Source: Deltaproteobacteria bacterium
GTDB taxonomy: Bacteria; Myxococcota; Myxococcia; SLRQ01
Direction of reading: 5' to 3'
DNA: 64,000 bases
Assembly: GCA_029210625.1 (NCBI GenBank)
Contig: JARGFU010000006.1
Location: 1 to 64,000 of the forward strand
Part shown: positions 41,563 to 52,171 of the stretch, in pieces
Layout of the letters: each line of letters starts with the position of its first letter
Numbering within the stretch: the stretch's first letter is position 1
The notes under the pieces: generated by a model
What the model saw: the letters and a program-made list of their open reading frames with translations, nothing else
Told to the model about the DNA's origin: nothing
Databases searched by the model: none
Position numbers and translations under genes: made by a program

Positions 41563-43452
41563 ATGAGCACCCCGACCCAGGGCCGCCGGCCCCTCTTCGA
41601 GGATCCGCGGTGGATCCTCCTCCTGCCCTTCGCGGTGGGGGTGGCGGTCTACGGCTTCACCCTCGGCCACGCCTTCGTCTTCGATGACAACCTCATCGTC
41701 CTGGGCAACCCGCAGATCACCGAGGGGGTGACCCTGCGGGAGCTCTTCCTCTCGGACTGGTTCGACCGCAGCGGCGTCGGGGGCATCGGCTACTACCGGC
41801 CGATCACCAAGGCCAGCTTCCGCCTCGACTACCTCCTGGCCGGGGCCTCCCCGGCCTACTTCCACGGGGTGAACGTCCTCCTCCATGCCCTCAACGCCGC
41901 GCTGGTCGGGCTGCTGGGCTGGACCCTCCTGGGCTCGCGGCCCGGGCTGATCGGCGGCCTGCTCTTCGCCCTCCACCCCACCACCGCGGAGGCGGTCTCG
42001 ATCGTCACGGCGCGCAGCGATCTGCTGGCCACCCTCTTCCTCCTCGGGGGGCTCCTCTGCTTCGCCGCCTGGCGGCGCCTCCTCTCGGCGGGCTGGCTCG
42101 CCGGGAGTCTGCTGCTCTTCGCCCTGGCGCTGGGCTCCAAGGAGTCGGTGCTCCTCTCCCTCACCCTCCTCCCGATCCTCGCGCGCCTCGAGGGAGACAC
42201 CTGGCGGGGAGCCCTCTTCTCCTCCGCGCCCTTCCTCCTGCTCTTCGCCGCCTTCTTCCTCCTGCGCTCGGCCTGTGCGCTGCCGATGGGCGACAACCAC
42301 CTCGCCTCCCTGGGCGCCGGGACGCTGGCCCTCTCGGTCCTGCAGGCCCTGGGCAGCTACCTCGAGCCGCTGGTGCTGGCCCGGCCGATCCTCCAGCTGC
42401 CCTCCATCCCCGAGGGGCTCTTCGAGCCGGGGGTCCTCGGTGGGATCTCCCTCCTGCTCCTCGCCGCGATCCTGGCGGCGCGCGATCGTCTCTCCAGCCC
42501 CCTGGTGCTCCTCCTCGCCTTCGGGCTGATCACCCTGGCGCCGGCGCTGGTGCTCTGGAAGCTGAAGATCCCCCAGTGGCACGAGAGCCTGCCGATGACC
42601 CTGCGCTGGCTCTACACGCCCTCGGTCGCCTTCTGCCTGGGGCTGGGCTGGCTGCTCTCGCTCCTGCGGGGGGTGCTCCAGCCGGTGTTGGTGGTGGGGG
42701 TGGGCATCGCCCTCCTGCCCCTGACCCTCTACCAGGCCGCCTCCAACGAGGACGAGCTCGCCTACGCCCGCTACCTCCTCCAGGGCTACGCCGAGGTGCC
42801 CGCCGGGGAGCTCGACCCCATGGAGCGCTACCAGCTCCTGATGAGCCAGGCGATGGTCGCCAACGAGGAGGGCGATCTCGACACCGCGCTGAAGGCCCTG
42901 CAGCAGGCCATCACCGAGGCGCCCTTCCACGGCTCGGCCTGGGAGCTGGTGGCCCGCTACGAGAGCCGGCGGGGCAACCACGACGCCGCCGAGAAGGCCG
43001 CCCGCCTGATCCTCTCCGACGCGTTCTGGGAGGACCCCCGCAGCCGGGAGGAGCACCGGCTCATGGGCGGCTGGGCGCGGAACCGGATCGACCGGCCCGC
43101 CCTGCGGGCGGTCCTGGCCCGGGCCGCCGCCGTGCGCGGTGATCTCGCCGAGGCGCAGGCGCTCATCGATCAGGTGGTCGAGGAGAGCGCCGGCACGGCG
43201 CCGGAGTTCCAGTACCGCTTCGACCAGGGGAAGATCCGGGAGCTGCGGGGGGACTACGCCGCCGCCCGCGAGGCCTACCTGGCCTCGGCCCAGTTGCGCC
43301 CGGACTGGTATGGCGCCCGCCTCCAGCTCGCCCGCCTCGAGCTGAAGGACGGCAACCCCGGGCAGGCCCGGAAGCTCCTCGAGGGCCTCGCCCGGGAGGC
43401 GGGCCCCGGAGCGGAGCCCGCCCGCAAGCTCCTCGAGAGCTTCGCGCCCTGA
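41563..43452 (+). CDS. TMTC-like polytopic membrane protein with C-terminal TPRs
   Basis: 629 aa. About nine to eleven hydrophobic segments to residue ~400, beginning with the N-terminal DDNLIVLGNPQITEGVTLRELF region and YYRPITKASFRLDYLLAG, both hallmarks of TMTC/PMT-like glycosyltransferase families (acidic DD after the first helix). LHALNAALVGLLGWTLL and ALHPTTAEAVSIVTARSDLLATLF follow. The last ~220 residues are TPR-like helices (GDLDTALKALQQAITEAPFHGSAWELVARYESRRG). Likely transfers sugars to exported proteins; the specificity is unknown. The ATG at 41563 is chosen over 41539. Confidence 0.82.
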   Translation: MSTPTQGRRPLFEDPRWILLLPFAVGVAVYGFTLGHAFVFDDNLIVLGNPQITEGVTLRELFLSDWFDRSGVGGIGYYRPITKASFRLDYLLAGASPAYFHGVNVLLHALNAALVGLLGWTLLGSRPGLIGGLLFALHPTTAEAVSIVTARSDLLATLFLLGGLLCFAAWRRLLSAGWLAGSLLLFALALGSKESVLLSLTLLPILARLEGDTWRGALFSSAPFLLLFAAFFLLRSACALPMGDNHLASLGAGTLALSVLQALGSYLEPLVLARPILQLPSIPEGLFEPGVLGGISLLLLAAILAARDRLSSPLVLLLAFGLITLAPALVLWKLKIPQWHESLPMTLRWLYTPSVAFCLGLGWLLSLLRGVLQPVLVVGVGIALLPLTLYQAASNEDELAYARYLLQGYAEVPAGELDPMERYQLLMSQAMVANEEGDLDTALKALQQAITEAPFHGSAWELVARYESRRGNHDAAEKAARLILSDAFWEDPRSREEHRLMGGWARNRIDRPALRAVLARAAAVRGDLAEAQALIDQVVEESAGTAPEFQYRFDQGKIRELRGDYAAAREAYLASAQLRPDWYGARLQLARLELKDGNPGQARKLLEGLAREAGPGAEPARKLLESFAP

Positions 43453-43469
43453 AAGGAGCGAGGCCGGCC

Positions 43470-44834
43470 ATGCCCCAGCGGAAGCGAGCGCGCGGCCCGG
43501 CGGAGGTCACCGTCGAGGCCCTCGACGACGAGGGGATCGGCACCGCCACCTTCGAGGGGCTCGAGCTGAAGATCCCCGGCGCCTTTCCGGGGGAGCGGGT
43601 CGCCTTCCGCCAGACCTACCGCGGGCAGCGGCGGATGGGGGGTGAGCTCCTCGAGGTGCTCGAGCCCTCGGCCGAGCGCATCGCCTCCCCCTGCGCGAAG
43701 GCGCGGGAGTGCCTGGGGTGCCCCCTCATCGAGCTCTCGCCCGCGGCGCAGCAGGAGGCCCGCCGGGCGCGGGTGCAGCGCGCCCTCGCCGCCTACCCCG
43801 AGCTCGCCGGCCTCGAGGTGGCCGAGCCCCTCGCGGCGGGCCAGCCCCTGGGCTACCGCAGCCACGCCAAGCTGGTCCTCGCCCACCGCGGGGGCCGCCT
43901 GCGGATCGGCATCTACCGTCGCGGCAGCCACGAGGTCGTCGATCTCGAGGGCTGCCCCCTGCACCACCCCCTCATCAACCGGATCGTCGAGGTCGCGCGC
44001 GAGGAGCTCGAGCGGCGGAAGATCAGGATCCACGATCCACGCACGGGCCAGGGGCTGCTGCGCTACCTCCTCGTCCGGGTCAGCCCCGCCAGCGAGCGCG
44101 CCCTGCTCACCCTCGTGGCCACCCGCCCCGAGAAGAAGGTGCTCGGCGAGCTCGCCCGGTGGATCCGGCGCCGGGTCCCCGAGCTGGTCTCGATCCAGCT
44201 GAACGTGAACGCCTCGGAGGGCAACACCCTGCTGGGCGAGGAGACCGAGCGCCTCCTGGGTGAGGCGACCCTGCGCGACGTCGTCGGCGAGACGGTGCTC
44301 TCCATCTCGCCGGCCTCCTTCTTCCAGGTGAACCACGAGCAGGCCGGGCGGATCTATGCGCTGGTCCGGCGCTGGGCCGCGCTCGGCCCGGGGGACGAGG
44401 CCCTCGATCTCTTCTGCGGCATCGGCGGGATCGCCCTGGCCCTGGCCCGGGACGCCGGGAAGGTCACGGGGATCGAGGTCGTCGAGGCCGCCGTGGAGAA
44501 CGCCCGGGAGAACGCCCGGCGCAGCGGCCTGGAGAACGCCCGCTTCCTGGCCGGCGACGTGCTGACCCTCCTCGCCGATCGAAGGGCGGACTTCCCTCCG
44601 GGGCAGGTCGTGGTCCTCAACCCGCCGCGCAAGGGCGTCGCCGGCGAGGCGCTCGAGGCGGTGGCGGCGCTCGCACCCCGGATGATCGTCTACGTCTCCT
44701 GCAACCCGACGAGCCTCGCCCGGGATCTCGCCCTGCTGCACGGTCGGGGCTACCGCGTCGAGGCGGTGCAGCCGGTGGACATGTTCCCCCAGACCGGCCA
44801 CGTCGAGACGGTCGTCCGGCTGACGCGGAGCTAA
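43470..44834 (+). CDS. 23S rRNA (uracil-5-)-methyltransferase, RlmD/TrmA family
   Basis: 454 aa. The N-terminal TRAM domain (VTVEALDDEGIGTATFEGLELKIPGAFPGERV) is followed by the Fe-S ligand set C75, C81, C84 and C162, the same spacing as in RlmD. The C-terminal SAM domain has ALDLFCGIGGIALALA, GIEVVEAAVENARENARRSGL, VVLNPPRKG and the nucleophile motif VYVSCNPTSLARD. Expected to make m5U in 23S rRNA. The stop TAA lies within the left arm of a MITE-like element, so the final residue may have been set by that insertion. Confidence 0.93.
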   Translation: MPQRKRARGPAEVTVEALDDEGIGTATFEGLELKIPGAFPGERVAFRQTYRGQRRMGGELLEVLEPSAERIASPCAKARECLGCPLIELSPAAQQEARRARVQRALAAYPELAGLEVAEPLAAGQPLGYRSHAKLVLAHRGGRLRIGIYRRGSHEVVDLEGCPLHHPLINRIVEVAREELERRKIRIHDPRTGQGLLRYLLVRVSPASERALLTLVATRPEKKVLGELARWIRRRVPELVSIQLNVNASEGNTLLGEETERLLGEATLRDVVGETVLSISPASFFQVNHEQAGRIYALVRRWAALGPGDEALDLFCGIGGIALALARDAGKVTGIEVVEAAVENARENARRSGLENARFLAGDVLTLLADRRADFPPGQVVVLNPPRKGVAGEALEAVAALAPRMIVYVSCNPTSLARDLALLHGRGYRVEAVQPVDMFPQTGHVETVVRLTRS

Positions 44835-44996
44835 ACCAGAAATCACGATTCCCGATCACGCCTGGCTTGCAGGCCGCACCCGTCTGCAGCGTCAGGCCTC
44901 GGTCACCTAGCTAAGGCTAGGCTCCCTCACCCTTCCTCGCATCCGGGCACGTCCGCGGCGCCATCCGCTGTTCGGGAATCATGATCTCTGGTTTAG
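44831..44996. mobile_element. MITE-like element with 25-bp terminal inverted repeats
   Basis: The 25-bp ends (44831-44855; 44972-44996) are inverted repeats matching at 23 of 25 positions, starting CTAAACCAGA. The 166-bp element has no ORF of note. Its left end contributes the TAA of the methyltransferase gene. No clear target-site duplication is visible. An extended hairpin or terminator is the alternative reading. Confidence 0.55.
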
Positions 44997-45003
44997 AACG
45001 AGA

Positions 45004-45038
45004 GAGGCCCGCCCCCCCCCGGTGGGGAGACGGGCCTC
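45004..45038 (-). terminator. Hairpin terminator after the DUF11-type gene
   Basis: GAGGCCCG (45004-45011) and CGGGCCTC (45031-45038) form a perfect 8-bp stem with a GC-rich loop, about 30 bp after the leftward gene's stop. It is followed on the minus strand by TCTCGTTCT, only a weak U-rich tail. Confidence 0.5.
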
Positions 45039-45069
45039 GTCACGTCAGCGCATCAGCGCTGGCTCGACG

Positions 45070-47190
45070 CTACTCGGAGCAGTGCCCCGGGCCGACGAAG
45101 CCGTTGTTGTAGTCGTCGAGGAGCGTGGCGAGGTCGATGAAGACCTGGCGCTCTGCCTGGCCGCGCTTGCCCTTGAGGGAGGCGACGAGCTCGGGCGAGT
45201 TGTTCAGCAGCAGCGCCTCGGCCTGGGCCAGCGCGTCGCGGACCTCGGTCGTGGTGGAGGCGCCGTTGAGGGTGTTGAGGTACGCCGCGATGTAGGCGTG
45301 GACCAGGATGTACCAGGCGTTGCCCTGCGGGGCGGTCCACAGCGCGTCGTAGTAGCTGAGGGTGTCGTAGAAGAGGGTGTCCGCGCCGCTCGGCAGCTGG
45401 GCCCAGGTGTCGTCGTAGGGCGCCGGGCCGATGGAGGAGTGGGTCTTCCAGTAGCCCGGGGTCAGGGTGCAGCCGTCGCCGCAGGCCAGCTCGATGGTCA
45501 CGATCCAGCTGTCCTGACCGGCGGTGGCGGTGTCGTCGGTGACGAAGCTGGCCACGTTCTCGACGGTCGTGGTGCCGCAGGTCTCGGAGCCGAGGTAGAG
45601 CGAGTAGCTGAAGGTCTGCGGGGCGGTGTCGAAGCAGAGGGCGCCCAGGGGGCCGGCCAGGGTGTCGTCGATGGAGACGCAGTCGTCGATCGGGGTGACG
45701 GCCGCGACGTCGAAGCTCACCGGCGCCGAGCCGCTGAAGGCGGTGGTGCCGGCCGGGAGGGCCTGGCCGCCGCCGAAGGCGTAGTTCTGCAGGCTGGCGG
45801 TGGCGACGTTGGTGCGGGCCGCGCCGTCGGCGAGGTCGGCGGCGTAGGTGCACGTGAGGCTGCCACCGGCCGGGACCACCATCGAGGGGCAGGAGACGGC
45901 GGCGGCCACCCCGCCGTCCATGACGTCGATGAGGGAGAGGAGGCTGGCGTCACGGGTGGGGTTCGGGTTGGTGACCAGGATGCCGCCGGTGACGGCGTGA
46001 TCCGAGTCCGCGGAGGCAGCGCTGGCGGTCACGTCGTAGGTGACGAGGTGCTGCTGCCCCTCGGAGAGGAGGAGGCTGGACTCGGAGGCGGTCTTGTCGA
46101 TGCTCCAGGTGAAGGTCCGGGTCAGCGAGGTGGCGGCGTCCTTGGCCACCGCGAGGCGGTAGCAGTCCACGGCCACGTCGGCCGAGGCCGAGGCGCCGGT
46201 CTCGAGGAGGGTCGCGACGTTCGGGTGAGTGTAGGTGCCGGTGAGGCCGTTCCAGGTCACGCTCTCGCAGTCGAAGTGACCCTCGTAGCTCACGCTGCCG
46301 CTCTCGGCGAAGCTCCAGCTGGCGCCGTTGGTGTCGGTCACCGTCACGGTGGGGTTCACCTCGGTGATGTCGGCGGCGCCGAAGTCGACGTCCGCGGTGG
46401 CCACGTCACCGCCCACGGTGCCGGTGGTGTTCACGGTGGCGGTGTTCACGCGGTCGGTGCCGTCGGCGAGGGCGCCGACGTAGGTGCAGGTGAGGCTGGC
46501 GCCGGAGGCGAGGGTGGTGGGCAGGCCGCCCGGGCAGTTCACGCCCAGGATCTCGCCGGTCGAGAGGGTGTCGCGGACGCTGGTGATGTTCGCGGTGAAG
46601 GGCGTGCGGTTCTCGACGACGATGGTGCCGGCGACGGCGAAGTCGCTGTCGACGAAGCCGGTCTTCAGCACCTCGACGAGGTAGTCGGAGGAGGCCGCGT
46701 CACCGGCGAAGAGGCTCCAGGCCGCGGGAGAGACGCTCTTGGCGATGGCCCACTCGTAGGTGCGGGTGAAGGAGGTCTCGGCGGTCTTCGCGGCGTTCAC
46801 CTCGTAGTCGAAGCAGACGCTGATGTGGCTGATCGCCGCCGCGCCGCCGCTCGCGTTGATCGGCGAGAAGAGGCCCTGATCGGAGGTGGCCTCCGGATCG
46901 TAGAGGTAGACGTTGGCGCCGTCGCCGCCCTTGGAGATCACGGCGTCGATGCCCATCGAGGAACCCCAGTCGAAGACGACGCCGTCGGCGGTGTTCCAGG
47001 AGAAGGTGTTGTAGGCGTCCATGGCGTAGTGGCCGGGGACGGGCGGATCGACCTTGAACTCGAAGCTGCCCAGACCGAGGTCGGCGCAGGTCGGGTTGCC
47101 AGGGTAGTAGACGGGCGTGACGGAGGCGGCCAGGACCGGCTGGGCCAGCACGATCGTGGCGAGGATGGCGAGGTAGCGAATGGCGCTCAT
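45070..47190 (-). CDS. Large secreted protein with DUF11-like repeat domains
   Basis: 706 aa. Signal peptide (MSAIRYLAILATIVLAQPVLAA). The body is beta-rich with repeating units such as TIVVENRTPFTANITSVRDTLS ... GASLTCTYVGALADGTDRVNTATV and GILVTNPNPTRDASLLSLIDVMDG ... GGSLTCTYAADLADGAARTNVATA, typical of DUF11-like adhesin/surface repeats. A distinct C-terminal domain contains CTLTPGYWKTHSSIGPAPYDDTW (a motif of secreted proteins in many environmental bacteria) and helices to the end. It lacks a visible LPXTG or PEP-CTERM sorting signal. It has its own promoter and terminator. Confidence 0.85.
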   Translation of the reverse strand: MSAIRYLAILATIVLAQPVLAASVTPVYYPGNPTCADLGLGSFEFKVDPPVPGHYAMDAYNTFSWNTADGVVFDWGSSMGIDAVISKGGDGANVYLYDPEATSDQGLFSPINASGGAAAISHISVCFDYEVNAAKTAETSFTRTYEWAIAKSVSPAAWSLFAGDAASSDYLVEVLKTGFVDSDFAVAGTIVVENRTPFTANITSVRDTLSTGEILGVNCPGGLPTTLASGASLTCTYVGALADGTDRVNTATVNTTGTVGGDVATADVDFGAADITEVNPTVTVTDTNGASWSFAESGSVSYEGHFDCESVTWNGLTGTYTHPNVATLLETGASASADVAVDCYRLAVAKDAATSLTRTFTWSIDKTASESSLLLSEGQQHLVTYDVTASAASADSDHAVTGGILVTNPNPTRDASLLSLIDVMDGGVAAAVSCPSMVVPAGGSLTCTYAADLADGAARTNVATASLQNYAFGGGQALPAGTTAFSGSAPVSFDVAAVTPIDDCVSIDDTLAGPLGALCFDTAPQTFSYSLYLGSETCGTTTVENVASFVTDDTATAGQDSWIVTIELACGDGCTLTPGYWKTHSSIGPAPYDDTWAQLPSGADTLFYDTLSYYDALWTAPQGNAWYILVHAYIAAYLNTLNGASTTTEVRDALAQAEALLLNNSPELVASLKGKRGQAERQVFIDLATLLDDYNNGFVGPGHCSE

Positions 47191-47281
47191 GACTGACTCC
47201 GGAAGACCGCTGCGACGGCGATCTCGTTGAGGGGTTCCCCCCCGGTTGATGAGGAGCTCGCCGCCCGCTGGCGAGCCCTGT

Positions 47282-47303
47282 CCTACATGGGCGTACATGT
47301 AGG
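47282..47303. promoter_or_regulatory. Palindrome over the -10 region of the DUF11-type gene
   Basis: CCTACATG-GGCGTA-CATGTAGG has perfect 8-bp arms with a 6-nt centre, 92 bp upstream of the ATG. It overlaps the predicted -10 box, the position expected of a repressor operator. It would also fold as a small 5'-leader hairpin if transcribed. Confidence 0.5.
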
Positions 47304-47324
47304 TTTTCGTGGCACACCAGTCAA
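47296..47324 (-). promoter_or_regulatory. Sigma70-type promoter of the DUF11-type gene
   Basis: On the minus strand TTGACT (47324-47319) is followed after 17 nt by TACATG (47301-47296). The -35 box is good (5 of 6) and the -10 box weak. The surrounding 100 bp is unusually AT-rich for this genome, as expected for a regulated intergenic region. Confidence 0.5.
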
Positions 47325-47473
47325 TCGAAATCTTGGGCCTTGTTCTCAAAATCGCTCTAAGCCACTGTAAATATTTGCTGTATATTTCTTCAGGAAGTTC
47401 AATCCGATGACGCGCCGTGTCGTCGACGCTCTTCCGCCACCGGTCCGGGGCGGTCTCGGGGCATGATGGGCGG

Positions 47474-48449
47474 GTGAGGGAGGGGAGCCGCAAGAAGCGT
47501 CCGGGTCCGCTGCGGACCATCGCCGGCTGGCTCTCCCTCCTGGTCCTGATCCCCCTGCTCTTCGTGATGATCGTCTTCGGGGCCTACGGGCTCGGCGAGC
47601 TGGCCCCCTCGGTGGCGTTGCTCGGGCCGGTCGCCCTCCTCCTCGAGGACCTCAAGCGCTTCCGGCAGAAGCGCTCACCCCACTCGCCGGTCTACGTCGC
47701 CGCGCGCTTGCCCTTCATGCCCTTCGTCATCCTGGCCTGGATGTGTCCCTTCGTCGCCTTCAACCACCTCTGGAAGACCTACCTCTTCGAGCTGAAGGGG
47801 GAGGTCAGCGTCTCGGTGCCCTTCCTCACCTACAGTGGAGACATCCTGAACGAGCTGCCCCCGGTCACCCGGATCTCGGCGGCCTGCGCCCTGCTCCTCG
47901 CGCTCTGGATCATCGGCAGCGTCACCCACCTGGTGCGGCGCCGGATCCGGCTGCTGGAGCAGACCGAGACCCTCTCCCTGCGCGAGCTGCGACCCGGGCC
48001 GGTCGAGCTGGTCGGCGTCGCCCGGGCGCCGGAGGGAGAGAGCGGTCCCCTCCTGCGCCACCGGGTCACCAAGAAGCAGAGCGGAGAGGAGGTCGTCGAG
48101 AAGCAGGTGCGACCCTTCTTCCTGGAGGAAGGAGAGCAGAGGATCCGGATCGATCCGGGCGAGGCGGAGTTCTTCGATCCCACCGCCACCGCGGCGGGCC
48201 GCGACGCCGCCCACTTCCTGCTCCTCACCCGGCGGCTGGTGAAGGAGGCCGAGCAGACGACCGCCACCCTGGAGGACGGTGATCGGGTCTACGTCTTCGG
48301 CACCGCCGCGCGGGAGGAGGACGGGCGCTGGATCATCCGGCCACGGCGTCGCCCGGCGCGAGCCGCCTTCTTCGATCGCCTGCTCTTCCTGGTGGAGCGG
48401 GAGATCACCTCGCGCGATCCCCGCGATCCTCCTCTTGCTCACGACCTAG
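47474..48449 (+). CDS. Membrane protein with GIDE-like domain; 3' end uncertain
   Basis: Start taken at GTG 47474. Two N-terminal membrane segments (TIAGWLSLLVLIPLLFVMIVFGAYGLGEL), two more to about residue 160 (ISAACALLLALWIIGSVTHLV), then a cytoplasmic beta domain (GPVELVGVARAPEGESGPLLRHRVTKKQSG ... EQRIRIDPGEAEFFDP) that resembles the GIDE domain of membrane-protein E3-like families. In this sequence the frame does not stop near the expected end but runs on to 50410 over two convincing minus-strand genes. A stop exists at 48447-48449 in an adjacent frame, where it reads AILLLLTT. I therefore set the end there and suspect a frameshift or error near 48420. Confidence 0.5.
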
Positions 48450-49273
48450 GCCGGACGGACGATCTCCAGCAGCTTCTGCTCGCCGAGGCCGGGGATGGCG
48501 GGGGGCGCCACGCCGACATCTTCGCGCCAGAAGCGCTCGTCGGCGAAGAGCTCCACCGTGGCCCTGATGTGACCGTCCTGGCTGAAGAGCACCCCGCCGG
48601 GCTTCAGCAGGGGAAAGAGGTGCCGGGTACAGACGCGGGTCGAGGCGATGAGGTCCACGTCCAGGAGGGCCACGTCGATGGCCGCGTCGAGCCCCGGGAG
48701 GGTCTCCTCGAAGAGGCCCTTGTGGAAGGTGCAGACCTCCGGCGCGCCGAAGCGCTCGACGTGGCGGCGGACCGACTCGAGGCGGCCGCGGAAGGCGCCC
48801 TTGCGGTAGACCAGGGGGCGGCCGTCGAGGTGCTCGTGGCGCTCGTCGTTCTCGGGGATGCCCTGGAAGGTGTCGAAGACCAGCAGCCGGCCGCCCACCT
48901 TGCGAACCGCGAGCGAGAGCTTGGCCGTGCTCGAGCCCGAGCCGCTGCCGGCCTCGACGACCACGACCTCGCCCTGGCCGGCCCTCCGGAAGATGCGGTC
49001 GCAGACCCGCAACATCTCCTCGAGGGTGTGGTAGCCGCGCAGGGCGTGGGTGGTCCGCAGGAAGTCCCGCAGCAGCGCGAGGCGCGCCCGGCGGGAGAGC
49101 GCGAGGGGGTAGTCCGCGCGCAGGAAGTCGAGGACCTCGCGGCGATCCCGGGTCAGGAGGAAGCGCAGGGACTGCCCCTGCCGGTAGAGGGAGCCGGGCC
49201 CGCGCCGCAGCAGGCGGGAGGTCGAGGAGGGACGGCGCCCGGCGGCGCGGGGCGTGGCTGGCGAGGACCGCAC
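48446..49273 (-). CDS. TylF/MycF-type SAM-dependent O-methyltransferase
   Basis: 275 aa. SAM site VVVVEAGSGSGSSTAKLSLAV, LLVFDTFQGIPE (family FDTFxGxP motif), and DVALLDVDLIASTRVCTRHLFPLLKPGGVLFSQDGH (TylF-like metal and product region). N-terminal Ser/Arg/Pro-rich extension of about 40 residues. TylF-type enzymes methylate sugar or macrolide hydroxyls. No biosynthetic cluster adjoins, so the substrate is open. Convergent with the membrane-protein gene, whose frame it runs antisense to. Confidence 0.85.
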   Translation of the reverse strand: MRSSPATPRAAGRRPSSTSRLLRRGPGSLYRQGQSLRFLLTRDRREVLDFLRADYPLALSRRARLALLRDFLRTTHALRGYHTLEEMLRVCDRIFRRAGQGEVVVVEAGSGSGSSTAKLSLAVRKVGGRLLVFDTFQGIPENDERHEHLDGRPLVYRKGAFRGRLESVRRHVERFGAPEVCTFHKGLFEETLPGLDAAIDVALLDVDLIASTRVCTRHLFPLLKPGGVLFSQDGHIRATVELFADERFWREDVGVAPPAIPGLGEQKLLEIVRPA

Positions 49274-49291
49274 GGCTGGCGGTCTAGCAGC

Positions 49292-50311
49292 CTAGCTGCT
49301 CGGCTTGAAGATCCAGGGGTAGGTCACCTGCACCACCCCGCCGCCCCGGGGCTCGGGGAAGCGCCAGCGCCGCACCCGCTGGAGGATGCACGCCTCGACC
49401 TCACCGTCGTCCAGGGTCGAGCGGGCGATCTCGGCGCTCGCCACGGCGCCCGTGCCGTCGATCACCCAGACGACCGCGACCTTGCCGTGGAGCTCGGGGT
49501 CCTTCTGGAGCGAGCGCTCGTAGCAGTACTTGATGGCGCTCTGGTGGCGCCTCACCACCCGCGCGATGACCTCACGGTCGAGGCCGCCCCGCACGAGGGT
49601 CGCCTCGGGCTCCAGGGGCGGGGGCTCCCGCTCGTGCCCCTCGAGCTCGAGGCCGCCGGGGCCGCCCGGGCCGCGATCACCGCGCCGGGTCCCCAGCCCG
49701 CCGATGCCGACCGCGTCGCCGCCCCCGCCCGGACCGAGGCCGCGCGAGCCGAGGCCGCCCACGCCGTGGGCGTCGCCCATCGAGGCGCCCGGGGTGAGGG
49801 CGCCCAGGGCGTTGTTGATCCCGCTGCCGAGGCCCGCGGGGCCGAAGATGTTGGAGGCCTCCGCGCGCCGCTCCTCGTCGTTGAGGAGACCGAGGAGGCC
49901 GGTCTTCATCATCCGCTCGCGGTCGCGCTCCCGCCGGCTCACGTCCACCAGCGGGGCGCCCTCCCGCGAGGGGGCGGCCGCCCGTCGCGCCGCGTCGGGC
50001 CGCCCGAAGGTGCCCTCCTCCTTGCGTGGGATCGCCCGGGGGCGCTCGAGGAGTGGGCCGCCGAAGTGGGCCTTTCGCTCCGGCGGCCGGATCAGGAGCG
50101 CGGTGAAGCGGTTCGGATCCCGGAACATCTCCTCGGAGAAGGAGAGCGGGTCGAGGGGCGTGAAGAGGAGGGCGCCGATGAAGAGCAGGTGCGCCATCAG
50201 CGAGGTCGAGAGGATCCGGGTGAAGCGGTAGTCGCGCTGCCCCGCTTCGAAGGCGAGGTGCTCGGGATCGGGGAGAGGCGGGGCGGGCGGGGTGGGGGTG
50301 GGATCCGTCAT
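49292..50311 (-). CDS. AgmX/PglI-type TonB-like protein
   Basis: 339 aa. An N-terminal cytoplasmic stretch and one membrane helix (LSTSLMAHLLFIGALLFTPL), then a Pro/Arg/Gly-rich periplasmic region with glycine-loop repeats (GVGGLGSRGLGPGGGGDAVGIGGLGTRRG). The C-terminal AgmX/PglI domain (~95 residues) contains VVRRHQSAIKYCYERSLQKDPELHGKVAVVWVIDGTGAVASAEI and CILQRVRRWRFPEP. In Myxococcota these proteins take part in gliding-related or TonB-like energy transfer across the envelope. The start is divergent from the PAS hybrid kinase. Confidence 0.9.
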   Translation of the reverse strand: MTDPTPTPPAPPLPDPEHLAFEAGQRDYRFTRILSTSLMAHLLFIGALLFTPLDPLSFSEEMFRDPNRFTALLIRPPERKAHFGGPLLERPRAIPRKEEGTFGRPDAARRAAAPSREGAPLVDVSRRERDRERMMKTGLLGLLNDEERRAEASNIFGPAGLGSGINNALGALTPGASMGDAHGVGGLGSRGLGPGGGGDAVGIGGLGTRRGDRGPGGPGGLELEGHEREPPPLEPEATLVRGGLDREVIARVVRRHQSAIKYCYERSLQKDPELHGKVAVVWVIDGTGAVASAEIARSTLDDGEVEACILQRVRRWRFPEPRGGGVVQVTYPWIFKPSS

Positions 50312-50430
50312 GCCTCGTTGGACCGCGCCCGGAGCCCCGGGTTCCTGCGGTGCGCCCGCGAGGGTGCTCTGCTTCGAGGGCGAGTCACGCCGGGCCCGGG
50401 GGTCCGGTGAAGATGGGAAGACGGGAACGG

Positions 50431-52074
<1,644 letters not shown>

Positions 52075-52171
52075 GCGCCCCCGCCGCGCACCTCATCGTC
52101 CGGGGAGATCTCTGGTAGAGAGGGGCCTCCTCCCACCCCCGTCCCCGGGGCGACCTCCAAGGAGCCATCTC

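Noticed and set aside
45022-47196. Gly/Val/Glu-rich 724-aa plus-strand ORF
   Set aside because: Exactly antisense to the DUF11-type gene; composition typical of a shadow frame.
47417-50410. 997-aa plus-strand ORF as one protein
   Set aside because: Only the first ~330 residues look like protein; the rest is antisense to two convincing minus-strand genes. High GC leaves such frames open.
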